A stretch of DNA of 64,000 nucleotides. Origin: Plasmodium relictum (taxonomy: Eukaryota; Apicomplexa; Aconoidasida; Haemosporida; Plasmodiidae). A program made the position numbers and the translations under genes. Below the pieces are notes generated by a model. It was not told the origin of the DNA, searched no databases, and saw only the letters and a program-made list of their open reading frames with translations. The stretch lies in the NCBI RefSeq assembly GCF_900005765.1, contig NC_041685.1:620001-684000 (forward strand). Reading direction: 5' to 3'. Positions 45,523 through 59,300 of the stretch are shown in pieces (within the stretch, counting starts at the first letter, position 1; each line of letters opens with the position of its first letter).

Positions 45523-46083
45523 TTTTTTTTTTTCATTTAATTTCTATTTTTTCACTTTTATATCAGTTTTATAAAAAATTTATTACGTATATAGTTGAAA
45601 TTATTTTTTTCTTTAAAATAAAAATATATATATATATATATGTTTTATAATATTAAACATTGTAATTATTTTTAATTTTCCATTACAGTAGGCTTTCATT
45701 TTTTTTTCTTTTTAATTTATAAATATTTAAGAATTAATAAATTAATCGTTTATGTTCATTAGTATAAACTTAAAATTAAAAAAAAATAAAATAAAATAAA
45801 ATAAATAATAATAAATATAAATAATATTGAAAGTCACAAAAGTTGCATATATATAAAAAACAAAAAAAAAAAAAAATTTTTTTTTTTTTTAATTATCATA
45901 AGAGAATTCGGAATTATACAAATGCTATAAAAGTTACGCTTAAAAATGGGAATTCATATAATAATTAATGTGTGTAAGTTATAACAAAAATTGTAATAAA
46001 CATTATTATATATATGTATATATATAATAAAAAAAAAAAAATCCTATTTATTGTTTTTTCTTTTTTTTCTTTTTCATTTGATT
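45523..46083. other. convergent 3' intergenic region
   Basis: A/T-rich 3' flanks with AAAAT and AT simple repeats (about 45780-45830). No gene seen. Confidence 0.6.
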
Positions 46084-49000
46084 TTAATAATCTTCAAAAA
46101 TCCATAATTGCAAAAATTGAATTTCAAACTCTTCATCATATGTTAACAAATCATTATCATATGTATTACTTCTATTTGTTTGCCCTTTGCATAAATCTTC
46201 GTTAATAACTAGTGCGTAATTATCTCCACCTCCAACCATAATTGATTTTTCGTCAGAATAAACAAAATAGTTATTTTTAGTTGTCCATGTATATACTTGT
46301 ATGGAAGTATTAATATTATCGTTAGTACAATTAGTATTGCTATTATTTTCATTTAATGCATAATTTTCAGTAATAGAAATATTTTTATCATAATTATAAT
46401 TATTTATTTGGCTAATTGAATTAATAATTTCTTCATTAGTACAATTTGTACTATGATTGGAAATTTTTTTAGATTCTTTAGTTATATGAGCATCCGATGT
46501 ATTTAAATAATTATTAGAACTAGAGTTAAATTCTTGATTAGGATATTGTTTAATTGATTCTTTCAGATTATTTTCTAAGTGACCAGTTAATTTAACATAT
46601 AAATTTTTATTTTCAGAATCATTATCTTGTCTATTCGTGTTATTATTTTTTTCTATAGAAAAATCATTTTTTTCTATTTTTTCAAAGGTCTTTTCTGAAG
46701 CAACATCAATGGGATAATTATATGAATCCTTTATATATTCTTTATTAATATTATTTGTAATGTTATTATTATTTTCTTTTTTTTTATCATCAGAATTTTT
46801 GAAAGTAAATAAAAAGTTTTCTCCAGAACCATAATAGCAATTATCACAATGTAATTTATCTAAAAAATATCCAAACAATACATTATCCATATCATATATT
46901 AATAAAATTACACTTCCTTTATTATAAACACTTCTATATAATGTTTTAAATGATACTCCGTGAATACTTGAACAGAATGCTAATTTCCATATCTTAATAC
47001 TTAATGTTGGTGGTAAATAATAGTTTATCTGTTTAGTCATTTGTTTATTTAATAATTTGACTGAACCATTAATATACTCTAATTTTGGAACTATTACTTG
47101 ATATTTTTGATCTTTATTATCATTTAATGAACTAGACTTTTCTACTTTTTTTGATTCATTAGTTTTTAAAGATTGCTCAATAATACATCTTAATAGCTCA
47201 TTAGATGTAAATGGTACTGAAGTTATTGTCTTTTTTATTTTATTTTCAGTTTTTCTAACTTCATCAATTTCCTTAATTATTTTAGTTGTTGTTTCATATG
47301 CTTTATTATTATTAAAAAACCTAAATAATATAAAACTTTTTTCTTCATATTTTTTATGTGATCTCTTATTTATTTCGTTTTCTATATCTGTTCCCAATTT
47401 GTTCTTCAAATTTTCTTTTAAACTATTATCATCATTTAACGAGTCATTAGAAATATTATTTGTATTATTATCTGAATCATTATTATGTATATCAGAAGAA
47501 ATTTTATTTCTATTATTATTATTAGAAATAGAGTTTTTTATTTCATGCGAAGAGAGTTTTTCTTCTTTTTCTATTTTATCTAAATTGTTTTTATCATTTT
47601 GAATTATATTATCATTCTTCAATGATATATCTTTTAATGTATAATTTTTTTTTTCTTCTAAATTAGTCCTATTTATACTTTCATTATTTTCACTTTTGTT
47701 TAAATTATATTTATCATTTATATCATGTTCAAGATGGTCTTCATTTCTCTGTACTATTTTTTCTTCATTATCATTTTTTAATAATTCATTTTGTGTAAAT
47801 CCATTTTCCAACTTCCCATCTTCTGTTAAATTATATAAATTATTTTTTTTTTTTCCATTATTACTAGAGTTATCTTCTTTACAAGAGGAATCAGAATTAA
47901 CTAAATTTAAATTGTTTTTATATGTTATAATTGGGTGAGATGAAGAAACATTACTATAATTTGTTTCATTAATTTTTTGATAAATTTTTAAATCACTATC
48001 ATGTAAATGATCTATAATATTACAATTTGAATATATATCAAAATTAATGAAACTATTTTTTTTTTTTTTTGTTAATGCATTTTCTTCATTTTCATTTTTT
48101 TCACTTATTTTTGACATGCCAGTAGATGAATCTGCTGAGTCACTTTTTTTACTTTTGTCATTTTTAAAATCTTTAAATGATGCGTTTTGAACTAATGGAT
48201 GGGCCAGATTATAAACGAAAGATAAACTTTTGCTTATATATTTATAGTATGATATACTTTTTTGTTTACTAACTTCATTATTAGTATTATTACTGTTACT
48301 ATCATTATTAGGATTAATATTACCACTATTTTTTTTATTCCCTGAATCATCACATATTCTGTTATATATACTTTTTAATAAAACTTGAATAAATCCACAT
48401 GTTTCTTCATTATTACATAAATAAGTATCTTTAGTCGGTACTACAATGTGAGCACATTCGTAAATATCATACAAATCAATAAATATTTGATATGTACCAA
48501 ATCCATTAATAATAACATTTTTATCTCTTAAATCTGGTTCAAATAATAAGGATTCTTTTGTTAAAATTAAGTTTCCACTTATTGAGTAATTCGCTAAACA
48601 GTATTCACATTGCTCACGAAATATAATACAATTTTTTTTATCTCTTTCTTTTTCATTCAATTTTGAAAATTTACTTGTATTTGTTGAAACTATTGCATTA
48701 CGTATTATTCCTTTTTCAAACTATGACAAAATAAAAAAAAATAAAAAATTTATGTATAATATTGATAATATTATTAAAATATATTAATATATATATATAT
48801 GTTAAATAACTACACAACATTATTTTAAAAATAAATAGTAAATAGAACTAATGTATTTTATATTGATATAACTATTAGAATATTTCGAAAAGATTTTTCA
48901 CAAAATTATTTTCATAGTAAAAAAAAAAAAAACATAAATACGTAATAAAAATTGGTATTTTATTGATAAAAAAATTTAATTTATATTATTAATTAATTAT

Positions 49001-49130
49001 TTATTCATACTTCAAATTTATTAGAAATTTGTTGTTTTTCCGTATTTTCTACTATCTCTTCATTCTGAAAAACATTTAAAACTTTTATTTTATCATTAAT
49101 TTGACTTTCACCCATTATTTCCATTTTCAT
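46084..49130 (-). CDS. TLDc-domain protein
   Basis: About 918 residues, two exons on the minus strand: 49130-49011 and 48720-46084, phase 0 junction at ...NKF-E / F-EKG. Exon 1 begins MKMEIMGESQ; a second Met lies two codons on. The N-terminal ~130 residues include a GRAM/PH-like stretch (ISGNLILTKESLLFEPD) as in OXR1/NCOA7 proteins. A long Asn/Ser/Lys/Glu-rich linker follows. The TLDc domain runs from about 605 to the end: SFKTLYRSV, VILLIYDMDNVLFGYF, YGSGENFLFTF, then WTTKNNYF, GGGDNYALVI and a closing FEIQFLQLWIFE. It is split by an insertion of about 155 residues (about 685-843). TLDc proteins bind V-ATPase and protect from oxidative stress in other eukaryotes; a V-ATPase role here is inference. 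Confidence 0.92.
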
Positions 49131-49974
49131 TTATTACATTTTTCTATATTTTTTTTTTGGAAAATTCTTTTAATATTAATAAAAGATAAAAAATTGATTT
49201 CTTCGTTTTCACAAGAAAACCACTATACATGAACATTTAACGCTATACCAGGACACTTTAAACAAAAAAAAAAAAAAAAAGAAAAAAATGTAAAGAGACG
49301 AAAAATATTGAGTTAATCCTAAAACAAAAAAAAAATTCTTTTAAATTTTTGTATGTATATAAGTATATTTTTAAAGATGTCTTATTTTATTTATAATTGT
49401 GCTTTCAAAAATAAATTATTAAAAAAATTTTAAACTAATATTTCTATTGGAACTAATGTATCCAAATATATTTAGAAGAAAAAATATAAGTGTAATTATA
49501 AAATTATAAAAAAAAATTTTTTTTTTTATGTTATCCAAATGAAATTGTTGTAATAAAAAAAAAAAAAAAAATACTTTCATATGAATTTTTATCGATTATG
49601 CTGTTTTTATAACTTAAAGAAAAAAAAAAAAATTAACAGCATATAATTTTAATGATCTGAAGACTAAAAGAAAAGTGAAAAAAAAAAAAAAAAAAAAGTT
49701 AAAAGTTATTAAGAAATACAAATAATTTTTTATATGTGAAATTACCATAGCATTTTAATGTTTCAAAATGCAATTGGCGAATGAAAGAAAAATGCAAAAA
49801 AAATTATAATCTTTTTATATTAAAAGGAAAAAGAAGATGGCCATGGAATTTTTTAAGCTCAAATAAATATATTAATTATTTAAAAAAAAATATATTATAC
49901 ACATATAATTAAAAAGAATCTTGATTCACCTTGTGTGTAAGAAAAAAAAAAAAAAAATTCCGTTAAAAAAATTT

Positions 49975-50044
<70 letters not shown>

Positions 50045-50349
50045 ATATTTTTAAAAATTACAAAAGTTTATTACAATAAAAATATACATAATGCAGTTTT
50101 TAAAAAGTATTAAAACAAAACCTTTTATTTTTATTTTAAACTGTGAAACAAGAGGTAAAAAAAAAAAAGGAAAAACAAAATTAATAATTTTTATTTATTA
50201 AAAATTTACTTTTATTATGGAATACACATAAAAGAAAAAAAAAAAAAAAAAAAAAGATAAAAATTGTTTTTAAAAAATATTTGTATTATATTTTATTTTT
50301 ATTTTCTATATATAATATAAATATATATTAATTTTTTAATAGGATAATT
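49131..50349. other. AT-rich intergenic region
   Basis: Separates two minus-strand genes: 3' flank of the RCC1-repeat gene and upstream of the TLDc gene. Poly(A) runs and the longest (TA)n tract of the window; no gene seen. Confidence 0.6.
49979..50041. repeat. (TA)n microsatellite, 63 bases
   Basis: Uninterrupted TA dinucleotide tract in the intergenic region downstream of the RCC1-repeat gene. It is the longest in the window and likely polymorphic. Confidence 0.92.
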
Positions 50350-53300
50350 TTAATAATCTTGAGTGTTGAAAATGTTTTTAATATTACTCTCAATTAAATT
50401 CTGAATATTTAACATATTTTCATTAATAGATGAATGATCTATTGGTGTATCAAAAATCTTATCTAAAATAGCATTAAATGATTTTTTTTTTTTGGAATTT
50501 TTATTTACACCTTGACCTTTTAAATTATTTGAATTTATTTTTTTTGTACCATTTAAAAGAATTTTCATATCATTATTGATACTTTTTTCCTGAACCATAT
50601 CATTTATCTTTGCCATTCTTCCTAAATGTTCTTTTTTGTTTGTTAAAACTTCATTTTGTAATGAAGAAAAATCATTGCTTATAATTTCCTTTAATTGTGC
50701 ATTTTTTTTTGATATATTTTTATTATCTTCATTTTCTTTGTGTGTACTTTTTATTATATTATTTTTAAAATCATTATATTTCTCACCTTGTGTATTCCGA
50801 TCCAATAAATCATTTATTGTATTTCCTACTATTGTATTATTCTTTGAATAATTTTCTAAAAGTTCATTTATATTATTCTTTTGTAAGTTTTTAATCTTTG
50901 TTTTTATATATCTTTTTTTAGAATTTTGAAAAGTGGGTTTATTGTTTATTTTGTTTAATTCTTTATTTATTTCACTTTTATTATTGTCATCATCTTTTTT
51001 TTTCTCTGTATCTTCATCTTCACATATTCCTATTATTTGCCAGTTATTTTCAAAATTTTCTTTTATTTTGTGAATTTTTTCATCTATTATTTTTATTTTA
51101 TTTTTTTTATTTAACTCAGTTAACTCGTTAATTTTATTTCTAAGATATGTTACTTGTTCATTATCGTAGTTAAATACTTTTTCTTTGTGATTAATATTAT
51201 TTTTTTTTTTCTTTTTTTTTTTTTCATCTATAATGCCATTACTTTCACTAGGTGTTCTTTCATGTGCCTTTTTTGTAATTGTATTTTTATTATTAATTGT
51301 ATTATTTTTCAATAATTCTACTGTATCATCTACATATTTTTCTGATTGTAATTCATCTATTTTTTCTTCATATTTATAATTTTTCTTTTTTTCTAATAAA
51401 TATAGAATTTGCTTCATTTCTTCTACTACTGTTTTTTTAATTTTTTTATTTTTCATAAATTTATTCTGAATATTAAAAATATTTAAATTTTTTTCATTTA
51501 GGTTTTTTACATTATTATTTGATTCAATATCACTTTCATTATTAATATAGTTAGTTGTACTATTATCTATGTTATTACTATTGACATTACTATTAATATT
51601 TAAATTACTGTTATGACTATTATACATTTTAAGAAAATTTTCATTAGTCATGAAGCTTTTTATATTATTAATAATTTTATTTTTTAAATTTTCATTTACC
51701 TTAAGCTCTTCTACATTATCTAAGTTTTTAAAAATAATATCAATTGAACTTTCTAAAAATATTTCTAATGAACTACCATTACATTTGTAATTTTTCAAAT
51801 TTTTTAATTTATTTTTTAATGTAGTTACATTTTTTGAAATATCCAAATATTTATCTTGAATATCTTTTTTCTCTTTTTCGAAAGTTTGAATTTGTTTTTC
51901 TTTTTCCAATAGTTCCTTCTCTAATTTTTCTGTATTTTTTTTAAAGAACTCCTCCATTATTTCATATTTAGACAAAAGATCGTCATATGTCTTATTGGTG
52001 TACATGTTATCACTTACATTATTTTTATAATCATTTTTTAATGAAACATAATTCATATTTAGATTATTAATTTTTTCAATTTTTTTGTTGATGATAACAT
52101 CCTTATTGTATAATTCTTCTTTTAATTTAAGTGTTTCTTGCTTTAATTCTTCATTATTTTTTATAAGTTCATCATTATTATTTTTTATAGAATTATATTT
52201 TTCTTTTAACTCATTGTAATCTGTTTCCCATACTCTAAGAGAATCTTCTATTTTTCTTAAAATATACTTTTTTTTTTTTTTTTCTTTTTCTAGATTTAAT
52301 TTGTACTTATCAACGATTTTATGTAATTCATTTTTTTTTTTTTCTAATTTATCGTACTCTACAGCTAATATTACTATTTTTTTGTTATATTCTTCATTCT
52401 GACAAATAATATAATCTTTTATTTTTTCCATATTGGTTAATTTATTAACTAATTGTTGCAAATCATAATGATGCTGATAAGATTCTTCATCTAATTCATT
52501 TTTTAAAATCAAATTTTCCTTCTGCATTTTATCTATATATAACTGAAAAGAATTTTTATTTATTCTTAGCATTTCATTAGTCTTTGCTACTGTACTTTCT
52601 AATAAGAATTTTAAGTAGTCATTTCTTTTATTAGCATCCTCTTTTTCTTTTTTCATGGCATTATATTCATTAAAAATATATTTCATAGTTTTATAAATTT
52701 TATTAACATATTTTTTATGCCTTCTTTTTTTTAAATTATTCTTTAATTTTTCTTTTACGTTTAATAAATAATATTTACAACTTTCATCATTTGCATTTTC
52801 GCTTTCATTATTCGGAATATTCATTATATTTTTAGTCTCATTATAATTAATGTTATCTGAATAATCTGAATTTTTATCATGTATCTTTAAGTTTTTTTTT
52901 TCTTTAATTTTCTCATTTATTATATCATCCTTCATACAACTTATTTTATTTTGTAACTTTTTCAATAGTATACTTTTATTATTTTTCTTTTTATCTAAAA
53001 GAACTTTTCCTACAATTTTATTTTCGTTTTCATTACATTTCTTATTTTCTATTTTTTTCATCTTATCATTGTTTCCAAATTTTTCATTTTTATTATACTC
53101 CTTACTTTGAATTATTGAATTTTCAAAATTTTTTTCCTTGTTATTGTTATTATTAGAAGATAATATATATTTTTTTTGTGGCATCCTATTAAAAAAAATA
53201 TTTTGTTTACTACGATTTACATCATAAATATATAATGCTTCATTTCCTTTTTTACTTACTTTTTTAATATCACTAGATTTTTTCTTATTATTTATGCTAG

Positions 53301-56300
53301 AATTTCTATTTATTGGATATTTTTCATTATTTTTATGTACTTCATATGTTTTAAATTTATTATCATACAAATTATTATTATCTTTTTTTAAATTATTTTC
53401 TTTGTCCAATTTCATGGAGTGATCCGTTGTATTATTTTCAGTAATATCCTTTAACTGTTTTAATTTTTTTTCATTTAAAAGTTTTTTTCTTTTTTTTTTT
53501 AATAATCTATTACATATATGATTCATTTCATATTTTTCATCATCGCATTCACTACTATATTCTTTATCATAATTATCATATTGTACTTTATTATATTCAT
53601 TATTATCCTTATTTTTTAATTTAACAGAATTAAAGGCTTTAAACTTTCCCCCATAAACATTAAATGTATCTTCTGAATAATTCATGTGAAAATTTTGATT
53701 ACTTTTATTTGCATTTTCTTCATTAGAAATATCTTCATGTGTACATATTTTAATATTATTATTGCTAGTATATGTTGAAGAAGCACTTTTTCCTTCTTTA
53801 CTAGCTATATTTGAAATAGATGAAATTGTTAATTCGTCTTTCTTTAAGTTTTTAACTTCTTGAAATGATAAAGGATTTATTCTAAATTTTTGCTTCTCCA
53901 TTTCTAATATATCATTACAACTACTATATGCATCATATAAATTTCTGTAATCATAATTACTAATATTATTTGACTTATAACTGTTTGAATAAATAGAAGT
54001 ATTTGGTATTTTATCAGAATCAGAAAAATAATCACTTTTTTTTAATTTAGAATAATTGTTCAAAAAATAATTTTTATTATTACTAATATCTGATATATTA
54101 CATGCGGATACATTTCTTTTTATATTCGATACAATTTTTTTTTCACTACATTCATTTTTATTATTACAATCTACATAATTCTTATTTAACGTATTCACAC
54201 TTAAACATGACATAAACATTTGTTTATTTTGATAATCATTTTTTTTTTTCTCTGATTTATTTTTATCATTTTTTACGCAAATATATTTTTTTGTATCATT
54301 TGCCATATTTTTGTTATTCATAATTCGTTCTTTATTACTTAAACTCCTTTTCTTTCCTATATTAGAAGCCCTTAATTTTGTTATATTACCTTCACTTAAA
54401 TTTCTCTTCAAATTATTTTGTTTAATAATACCATTATTATTATCTGATTTGTTATCCATAGCAAGTAATGCTTTAATCTTTTTTTCCTTGTTATGATCTA
54501 ATGTTAAGGTTTCCTTTTTTTTACTAATTAATGCATTTCTATTTATATTGGTATTTTTAAATTCCTTCTCATTATCCTCTTGTTTATTATATATTTCTCC
54601 TTCTAGGTGTTGTAAAATATTACTGTTATTGTTATTAGTTGTAGTAGCAGTAGTAATAAAAGTTTTGTTTTCATTAAAAGTTAATTTGGATTTATTTATT
54701 TTTCCACTATTATACTTTATTTGTCTACTTTTACAACTTAAATTGCTAATTTCTTTTTTTAAATATTTCCTATTTTTTTCTTTTGCTATTATTGCTGCTT
54801 TATCTAGTTTCGAATCCTTGTCATTTTTTTTTAAGATTTTACAAAAATTTTGCATTTTATTTATGTTATTTTTCATTTTTTTATTTATAGTTGATTTTAA
54901 TTTTAACTTCTTATTCATATTGATTACTTCGTTATTAATGAAACCTAAAACATTTTTTATTTTTCTCATTTCATAATAATTACATTCTTTATTTTTTTTT
55001 AAATTTCTCTTTAATTTTCTTAGAAATATATATTCAAAGTAATCGCTCTTATTTTTGTCTCTATATTCATTCACATCTTTTTTATTATTCTTAACAAGTT
55101 TCATTTTATTATTCTCATGAGATACATAACTATTACTATCATTTGCATCTACTGTATTTACTATCTTAGACTTTAATTTACTTATTTTTGTTGCATTTAC
55201 TTTACTTGTTAAAATATTATTAGATTTTTTTTTTACATTATTCTTTATTTTTTTTCTCTCTTCAACATACTTTATTTCTTCATTTGTATCCTTACAATAT
55301 GTATTTTCATAAATTCCCATTTTCCCATGCTCATTTTCTTTATGTACTTCACTAAAATAATTTTCAAAATTTCCTTCATTATAATATTTTTCATTATTTC
55401 TATCATTATGTTGTTTTTCATTATTTAATTCTTTATTACAAAGTTTCATATTCATTGTATCATCATTGGATCTTTTTTTGTTATTTATTTCATCACATTC
55501 CTTTTCATTTTTTTTTAAATTTTCTTTCTCCTTTTCTTCTATATTAACACAATTTATTGAGTTATGTGCAAAGTCATTATCGAAAGAATTATTATTATTA
55601 CAAAAAAAATTAAATTCATCTAACCCCTTTTTTATATTATTATTAGAATTTATATTTAAATGAGAATTTTCAGTTTTGCAATTATAGTACTTTTTGTTGT
55701 TTAAAAAATGTATATTCTCCTTTTTATTCATAGGATAAGAAGGAATATTATCAGGACATTCTACTCCAGATAAAACATCAACGTTATAACTATTATTTGC
55801 ATTTTTCTTAGTATCACTTATCTTATTATTTGTATAATTCTTATTTATATTATCATTTTTATGACATTCATATGAACTACTATCCCTATAATTATATATG
55901 CTACTTTTTTGACATTCCTTTAATAAGGATTTTGTATCAGTAGTTATGCAACTTTCAGAATATATATTATCATTTTTTTCAATTTTCGTTATATTTTTAT
56001 CTAAATTTATATCAACCATATGTGTTTCTTCTGTATTTAAATAGGAATTATTATTTTCTTTTATATACTCTAAATCGTGTTCTTTTTCTTGATCAGCCAT
56101 TTTATATTTAGATTTATCATTATTATGAACACATTCACTTTTTAATCTTTCATTACTTAATTTATTTATAGTTCCTTTATCATTATCTTTTAAGTTACAC
56201 AAATCAAGAAATTCATTTGAATTGTTACTTACTAAATTATCAATATTGCCAACTTTTCTATGAGTCCCCGTGCTTTTATTTTCTTTTTCTCCTTCCAATT

Positions 56301-59300
56301 TATCTTTATATGAAGGATAATTTTCCTCGGGATCTGTTGATATATCATTTAATAAATCGTGCTTATGGCCTATTAAATCCTTTTCAACAATGTTTATATT
56401 TTTACTACATAATTTATGTTCTTTTATATATTCATTAGTTCTTTCTTGAAAACTAGTACCATCATTTAATTTATCAGTAAAAATAGGATCCTTAATAGGA
56501 TTATTTTGAAAATCATTTAATGATATTTTTCCCTCATCTACTCTTTCCTTTAAATTACTTTGATTTTTATTTATATTAAAAATTGTCTTATCCTCATCAC
56601 TACTGTTATGAATCTTATAATGACAATTATTAGAAAATTCATTTATATCATAATCATAAGAGAATTTTCTATTTTCTTTCTCTGCTTCTGATAAACTAAC
56701 TTCATCGTTTGAATTTAAATTTATTAATTCGTAATTATTTTTTGCCAAATCATATACATAATTTGAAAAAGACACAGATTTTTTTATTCCTTCACTACTG
56801 GAACATTTCTTTAAAGAGGATTTTAAATTAAATTGATCTTTTTCAGTTACTTTTTTATTAATAATAATTATATTTCTATGACTTAAACTATTAAAATCAT
56901 TTTCATCATAAAAATTATTATCATCTTCATATTCGTCATCGTAATATTCATCTTCCATTTCCATCTCATGTTTTCTCTCATAATTATCTCTTAAATTATC
57001 TTCTAAGCTTTCCATATATTTATCATTTATTTCTATTTCATTATAATAATCATTTTTTATATTTGACTCAACATTTCTTAAATAACTATTTTCATTTTCT
57101 TTTTTATTTTGATCTTCATTTATTTCATAAGAACAATTTGCATAAATTTTATTGTTTTGATTACTTTTACGTTCCATAGCTATACTTTCTTTACATGTTG
57201 TATCATAATTCGTACTATACTTTTTGTTATCTATACATTCTAAAGAAGAATTATTTAGATCATTTTTGTTATTATTGTTACTTTGAATGTTATTAACACA
57301 ATTTATATTAGTAATATCTTTTCCCATTTCTTTTATATAAATTTTTTTTTTTTCTTCACTAAGATCACTATTGTTTATTATGGAAGGATATTGCATATTC
57401 AATTCTCCATTTCTATTTAATTCTTCTTTCAATGGTATTCTTTTCGAATTTCTGTTAAAATTATCATTCAATAAAAAATTTTTCATATTTTTTTTTTCCC
57501 ATTCACTATTATTTATAGGTAACTTGGAGTCTTTTTTTTCATTAAAAAAATCCGTTTCTGTATCACAAAATACTCCTTTATATGCAGAATCATATTCACT
57601 TTCAAGTTTCTTATTATTTTCAATATTGTAAATATCTTTATTATTTTCATTAAATATTTTTTCTCCTTTATTATCATTTGTATTATTGCACTCATCATTA
57701 TATTCATTAATATTAGCATTACTTAAAACAATATTATTTTTTATACAATTTAAATCATTTATATTAATACTATCTTTATAGGCATGATGTTTACCATCAT
57801 TCATATTCAAATTATCATTCATTGCTCTTTTATTATTTTCTGATAAATCATTAATACTATTATTATTATTATTATTGTTGTTGCTGTTGTTGTTGTTGTC
57901 ATTACTACTATTATTGTTATTATTATTATTATTGTTGTTTTTGTCATTGCCATTATTACTATTATTGTTATTATTATTAATGTTGTTATTATTCATATTA
58001 TTGTTGATATTATTACTATTATTATTTTCATTGGATAATGATATGTAATTATTTACAATATCTATTGGATTATTTCTTATATTTACTCCATTTTCCGTAA
58101 TTCCCACTGGAGTATTTAAATTATTGCAATTTTGTTTACTTTTATGTTGTATAATACTTGTTTTTCCATTTAAATCATTTTCTTCTTCGTAATTTTCTAC
58201 TCCTATAATTAAATTATCATATGAACATAATAAGTTTATTTTTAAATTATTAATATAATAACCATGAGAAAAATTATCAATATTTTTTACCCATATATTT
58301 TTTTTCCCACATAATCCAATAATAAAATTATTATTTATATGCATATCATCAAATTTATTTTTAATTAAATTAGGTTTATTACCATAATTACCTCCCCAAA
58401 TATATATTTCTTCATCTATTGTTTTACATAAACTTACTTTACCAGCACTAATAAATATTACATTAATCAAATTTTCAATTTTCTTAGGTTCATAAGAATC
58501 AATACAATTACTATGCCCCAAAACACCATTATTATTTTCTCCCCACGAATATATAAAATTATTAAAATTTATAGCTAGAATAAAATTTATACCAATAGAA
58601 ATTTTTTTAAAAGCTATATTGTTTGTATGTATATGATGAGGCTTCGTTAAAATTTTCCCTATTTTATTTTTATTCATTTTTCCTTTAATAAAATGTTCAT
58701 TTATTAAACCAAAACCATATAATAAACCATCAATAGTTAAATATAATGTATACTTTTCAGAACAATAAACACATTTAACAATATCATTTTGTACATCCAC
58801 TTTATATACTTTATATTTTTTTTTATTCTTTATTTTATAGTTATTTATATTGCTACATTTTTCTTTATCAACATCTTCTATATAATCATCTTTATTGATT
58901 ATATTATTACCTAATTGCCCATACGTATTATCTCCATAAGTAAATAATTCTCCATCTTTTGAAATAAAAGCGATATGATGATATCCACTGCTCACATCAT
59001 GTATTGTTTTATTTTTTAATAAGTTATCTACTAGTAAATAAGGCACATTTTTATCAAAATCATTAAAATTATTTAAATGCCAACAATATATTTTACCAAC
59101 AATAGATAAAAAGCCAATTATTGATTTTCCACAACTTACTTTCACTATTTTTACTTGAGGATAATATATTTTATGTGTAATAATTTCCTCTTTTTTTCTA
59201 TTTAAATTATTTTCATTAGAATTAATTGTATCATCACTTTTATTTTCATCATCATTTACCTCAATATTTTTCTCTATTTCCTTTTTGTTTTCTTCTTTAT

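Noticed and set aside
54311-57631. Several plus-strand frames within 50350-59388
   Set aside because: They are antisense shadows of the 3012-residue gene: Leu/Phe/Ser-rich from reversed Lys/Asn/Glu codons, with no start context.
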